Below, piece after piece: positions 61,478 to 64,000 of a DNA stretch of 64,000 nt; position 1 is the stretch's first letter; each line of letters starts with the position of its first letter. The notes under the pieces are model-generated. The model had not been told where the DNA came from. It did not search any database and saw only the letters and a list, made by a program, of their open reading frames with translations. This stretch comes from Ensifer sp. IC3342 (GTDB taxonomy: Bacteria > Pseudomonadota > Alphaproteobacteria > Rhizobiales > Rhizobiaceae). The translations under genes and the position numbers were made by a program. The DNA lies in contig NZ_JADYVE010000005.1 of assembly GCF_020193655.1 (NCBI RefSeq), positions 62,001 to 126,000 of the forward strand, read 5' to 3'.

Positions 61478-62143
61478 ATGGCGGAGCGGCAGGGGAACGG
61501 CAGAAAGAACGATCCGCAAAGGACGCAGGAGGATATCCTTGCGGTAGCGACGGAAGAGTTTTCGACGCACGGGCTGGCCGGCGCGCGGGTGGATGCGATC
61601 GCCGAGCGCACGCGCACCTCGAAGCGGATGATCTATTACTATTTCGGCAGCAAGGAGGGGCTCTATCTCGCCGTGCTCGAGCGCTCCTATCGCAGGATCC
61701 GCACGCTCGAGGCCGATCTCGAACTCGCCAACCTGCCGCCGGAAAAGGCGCTGAGGACCTTGATCGAAACCACCTTCGATCACGATGAGGCCAATCCGGA
61801 TTTCGTCCGTTTGGTGAGCATCGAGAACATCCACCACGCGGCGCATATGCTGCGTTCGGAGGCGATTCGCGAGCTCAATGTCTCGGTCATTCAGATGATC
61901 GAGGCGATCATCGCGCGCGGTCTCGCCGACGGCACCTTTCAGCGCAAGGCCGACCCGATCGATGTTCACATGCTGATCAGCGCCTTCTGCTTCTTCCGTG
62001 TGTCGAACCGCTACACATTCGGCACCATCTTCCGCCGTGACCTCTCGGAAAAGGCGACGATCGAGCGCCACCGCTCGATGATCGCGGATGCGGTCATCAG
62101 CTACCTGAAGTCGGAAGGCGGGCCTTCCACGCCGCCTGGTTAA
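61478..62143 (+). CDS. TetR/AcrR-family regulator
   Basis: A 221-residue regulator. The N-terminal HTH is ILAVATEEFSTHGLAGARVDAIAERTRTSKRMIYYYFGSKEGLYLAVLE in family form. The C-terminal ligand domain includes FVRLVSIENIHHAAHMLRS and VSNRYTFGTIFRRDLS, which resembles the TetR_C_41 group. The start is uncertain: ATG 61478 gives a normal length; ATG 61445 adds 11 residues. It is divergent from dctQ and probably represses the TRAP-aroE-quiC operon until a shikimate-type inducer binds. It overlaps the convergent alcohol dehydrogenase by 4 bp. Confidence 0.88.
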   Translation: MAERQGNGRKNDPQRTQEDILAVATEEFSTHGLAGARVDAIAERTRTSKRMIYYYFGSKEGLYLAVLERSYRRIRTLEADLELANLPPEKALRTLIETTFDHDEANPDFVRLVSIENIHHAAHMLRSEAIRELNVSVIQMIEAIIARGLADGTFQRKADPIDVHMLISAFCFFRVSNRYTFGTIFRRDLSEKATIERHRSMIADAVISYLKSEGGPSTPPG

Positions 62144-63117
62144 GGAACGAGTACGGCTGCGCCGTTCAGCCTGCCGGCGCGAAGATCGGCAAGGGCACGG
62201 TTGGCCTCACCAAGCGGATAGACGATGGTGTGCGTCTTGACGCCTGCTTCTGCCGCGATGGCAAAAAACTCTCGGCCATCCCGGCGCGTGAGGTTGGCAA
62301 CCGAAACCAGTTCGCGTTCGCCCCAAAGCACAGCATAGGGCATGGCGGGAATATCGCTCATGTGGATGCCGCCGCAAACCACCCGTCCGCCCTTGCGCAC
62401 GGCTTTCAGTGCCGCCGGCACAAGGTTTCCGACCGGCGCAAAGATAATCGCCGCGTCGAGCGGCTCCGGCGGCGGCTCGTCCGAACCGCCGGCCCAGGCC
62501 GCGCCGAGGTCGAGGGCGAAGCGCCGTGCCGCAGCATCGTCCGGGCGGGTGAAGGCATAGACCTGCCGGCCCTGCCAGACGCAGATCTGGGCGATGATAT
62601 GAGCGGCGGCGCCAAAGCCGTAGATGCCGATCCTCTTGCCGTCGCCGGCCCGTTTCAGCGACCGCCAGCCGATGAGCCCCGCGCAGAGGAGGGGCGCAAG
62701 CGATACGGGATCGCCGTCGAGATCGAAAGCGTAGTCTGCATCCGCTATGACATCGGTGGCGAAGCCGCCGTCGCGGGTATAACCCGTGAACAGCGGATTG
62801 TCGCAAAGGTTCTCCGCGTTCGACCGGCAATAGAAGCAGTGCTGGCAGGTATGGCCGAGCCAAGGGACCCCGGCGCGCCGACCGATGCGGGCCGGATCGA
62901 CGCCGCTCCCGACCGCTTCGATGATGCCGACGATCTCGTGGCCCGGAACGAGCGGCAGTTTCGGTCGCGGGAGGTCGCCGTCCACCACGTGCAGATCGGT
63001 GCGGCAGACGGCGCAGGCCTCGACGCGCAGCCGGATCTCACCGGCGAGCGGTTCGGGAAGCGGGCGTTCCACCGCTCTCAACGGTTCCCCGATCTTCTCA
63101 AGGACCATCGCGCGCAT
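62140..63117 (-). CDS. Zinc-dependent alcohol dehydrogenase family protein
   Basis: A 325-residue medium-chain dehydrogenase. Catalytic zinc ligands are Cys in EACAVCRTDLHVVDGD and His/Glu in VPGHEIVG; the structural zinc loop is HTCQHCFYCRSNAENLCD (four Cys). The cofactor turn reads IGIYGFGAAAHIIAQ (GxGxxA). It matches the AdhA-like zinc-binding group in length. Isolated: convergent and 4-bp overlapping with tetR, and divergent from the Nudix gene. Substrate unknown. Confidence 0.93.
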   Translation of the reverse strand: MRAMVLEKIGEPLRAVERPLPEPLAGEIRLRVEACAVCRTDLHVVDGDLPRPKLPLVPGHEIVGIIEAVGSGVDPARIGRRAGVPWLGHTCQHCFYCRSNAENLCDNPLFTGYTRDGGFATDVIADADYAFDLDGDPVSLAPLLCAGLIGWRSLKRAGDGKRIGIYGFGAAAHIIAQICVWQGRQVYAFTRPDDAAARRFALDLGAAWAGGSDEPPPEPLDAAIIFAPVGNLVPAALKAVRKGGRVVCGGIHMSDIPAMPYAVLWGERELVSVANLTRRDGREFFAIAAEAGVKTHTIVYPLGEANRALADLRAGRLNGAAVLVP

Positions 63118-63227
63118 CGGCTTTAGCCTCCTTGAAGTTGCAAAAGTCGCGATTGCCGCTCGCTCTGTTCGAAATGCGGCTCAGCAATGATATCCTCCCG
63201 GGCCACGGACGTCGAAAGGGATCGCAA

Positions 63228-63707
63228 ATGCCGAAAAAAAGCGCAGGCATCCTGCTCTACAAATACGACGGCGAGGCGTTGCGTGTCCTGCTTGTTCACC
63301 CGGGCGGTCCCTTCTGGAGCAATAGGGATGCCGGGGCTTGGTCCATCCCGAAGGGGGAATATGACGCGGACGAACAGCCGGAGGCGGCTGCACGGCGCGA
63401 GTTCCTCGAGGAAACCGGCATCGCGATGAACGGGGCGTTGGAGTCCCTTGGCGAGCTGCGCCAGAAAAGCGGCAAGCTCGTCACCGCCTTCGCCGGTGAG
63501 AGCGATGTCGACATCACCGATATCCGCAGCAATATGTTCGAAATGGAATGGCCGCCACACAGCGGCCAGACACAGGCCTTTCCGGAAGTCGATCGCGCCG
63601 GATGGTTCAGCCTACCGGAAGCGCGGGAGAAGATGAACGCGTCCCAGCGGCCATTTCTCGATCGCCTTGAAGCATTGCGTAGCAAGGCGCTGTCGCCGTC
63701 CGAATGA
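63228..63707 (+). CDS. Nudix hydrolase
   Basis: A 159-residue hydrolase with the Nudix box GEYDADEQPEAAARREFLEETGI (G-x5-E-x7-REFLEETGI), residues about 42-64. It is preceded by SAGILLYKYDGEALRVLLVHPGGPFWSNRDAGAWSIPKG, typical of the DUF4916-free 'NUDIX domain, PF00293' proteins that act on diadenosine polyphosphates or related compounds. ATG 63228 has AAAGGG upstream; the frame from 63132 is a longer artefact. Confidence 0.92.
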   Translation: MPKKSAGILLYKYDGEALRVLLVHPGGPFWSNRDAGAWSIPKGEYDADEQPEAAARREFLEETGIAMNGALESLGELRQKSGKLVTAFAGESDVDITDIRSNMFEMEWPPHSGQTQAFPEVDRAGWFSLPEAREKMNASQRPFLDRLEALRSKALSPSE

Positions 63708-63749
63708 CGTTCAGCAAGGGTGGTCAACTCGGGCGCGCGAGCCCGAACG

Positions 63750-64000
63750 TCACTCGGCTTTGACCGCAATCTTCTTCTCGTTGCTCAACGCTTCGACCGT
63801 CTTCGGCAGCCGAACGGTTAGCACGCCCTTTGCGAACGACGCCTCGATCTTGTCGGCATCGACACCGGGCGGCAGCTGGAACGTGCGCTGGAAGGAGCCA
63901 TAACGCCGCTCGGAAAGGAAGCGATCTTTTTCGCGCTCTTCCTTCTCCTCCTTCTTTTCGCCGGCGATCGAGATCACGCCGTTGGCAATCTTCACCTCGA
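63750..64000 (-). CDS. Hsp20/alpha-crystallin family small heat-shock protein (3' part only)
   Basis: The gene runs off the right edge; the visible 83 codons are the C-terminal part of an alpha-crystallin domain: EVKIANGVISIAGEKKEEKEE, then RRYGSFQRTFQLPPGVDADKIEASFAKGVLTVRLPK and the tail. The motif GVLTVRLPK is the domain's last strand. The internal ATG at 63995 is not the real start because the domain continues upstream. Hsp20 proteins bind unfolded proteins under heat stress. Confidence 0.9.
   Translation of the reverse strand, partial: EVKIANGVISIAGEKKEEKEEREKDRFLSERRYGSFQRTFQLPPGVDADKIEASFAKGVLTVRLPKTVEALSNEKKIAVKAE

Noticed and set aside
1-64000. CRISPR array, tRNA, rRNA, prophage or transposase
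   Set aside because: No regularly spaced direct repeats, no cloverleaf-like or ribosomal sequence and no transposase or integrase motifs were recognised; the only repeats are RIME-like and palindromic elements.

Overview
The window looks like a replicon of a Sinorhizobium/Ensifer-type alphaproteobacterium, possibly a megaplasmid or chromid. The reasons are high GC; eight copies of a two-hairpin intergenic repeat that matches the RIME elements of rhizobia; a nirK-nirV-nnrR denitrification module; a RirA-type TGA-N9-TCA iron box; and many dense ABC/TRAP catabolic operons. No rRNA, tRNA, CRISPR array, phage or intact insertion sequence was seen. The genus assignment is inference from repeats and gene content, not from a database match.

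Left part (1-7.2 kb): a nitrite/nitric-oxide module with a DUF2249 protein (cut by the window edge), a MIP18/DUF59 protein, nnrS, the copper nitrite reductase nirK, nirV and the Crp/Fnr regulator nnrR. Two TTGC(G/T)-AAAA-CGCAA boxes lie between the divergent nnrS and nirK. A secreted RTX metalloprotease and a small exported protein sit inside the module. Next (7.3-12.4 kb) is an iron-type ABC importer with two tandem paralogous binding proteins, one FecCD permease and one ATPase, divergent from a methyltransferase and preceded by an iron-box match.

13.0-21.6 kb: an Rrf2 regulator, then a cluster best read as uptake and breakdown of fructosyl-amino acids (Amadori compounds). It holds an amino-acid-type ABC importer with an embedded FAD amine oxidase and a DMT exporter, a FrlD-like kinase, a FrlB-like SIS deglycase and a GntR/UTRA regulator. 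A shared operator-like word, TTGT(C/A)AGACA, sits in front of three of the transcription units. 21.7-28.2 kb: a GXWXG/DUF4334 protein, a metallo-beta-lactamase gene broken by two single-C insertions, an SfnB-like acyl-CoA-dehydrogenase-family protein, an FAD/NAD(P)-binding protein and an aldo-keto reductase.

28.6-35.1 kb: a DUF1127 protein, a three-subunit molybdenum aldehyde/N-heterocycle dehydrogenase (triheme cytochrome c, 2Fe-2S subunit, Mo subunit), a LysR regulator and an SDR lacking the YxxxK catalytic motif. 35.6-40.3 kb: an organosulfur operon (FMN reductase, flavin monooxygenase, SsuC/A/B-type ABC importer) behind a perfect 8-bp-arm palindrome. 40.5-44.9 kb: a 54-residue lipoprotein gene, a second FAD/NAD(P)-binding paralogue, a sugar-phosphate isomerase and a Gfo/Idh/MocA dehydrogenase.

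45.0-51.4 kb: a six-gene MoxR-DUF58-DUF4381-BatA-BatB/C-BatD operon. 51.8-55.3 kb: a formylglycine-generating-enzyme homologue, NfeD and slipin. 55.3-62.1 kb: a TRAP importer (dctQ-dctM-dctP) followed by a shikimate dehydrogenase and a QuiC-like dehydroshikimate dehydratase, divergent from a TetR regulator; together these suggest quinate/shikimate uptake feeding protocatechuate formation. The right end carries a zinc alcohol dehydrogenase, a Nudix hydrolase and the 3' part of an Hsp20 gene.
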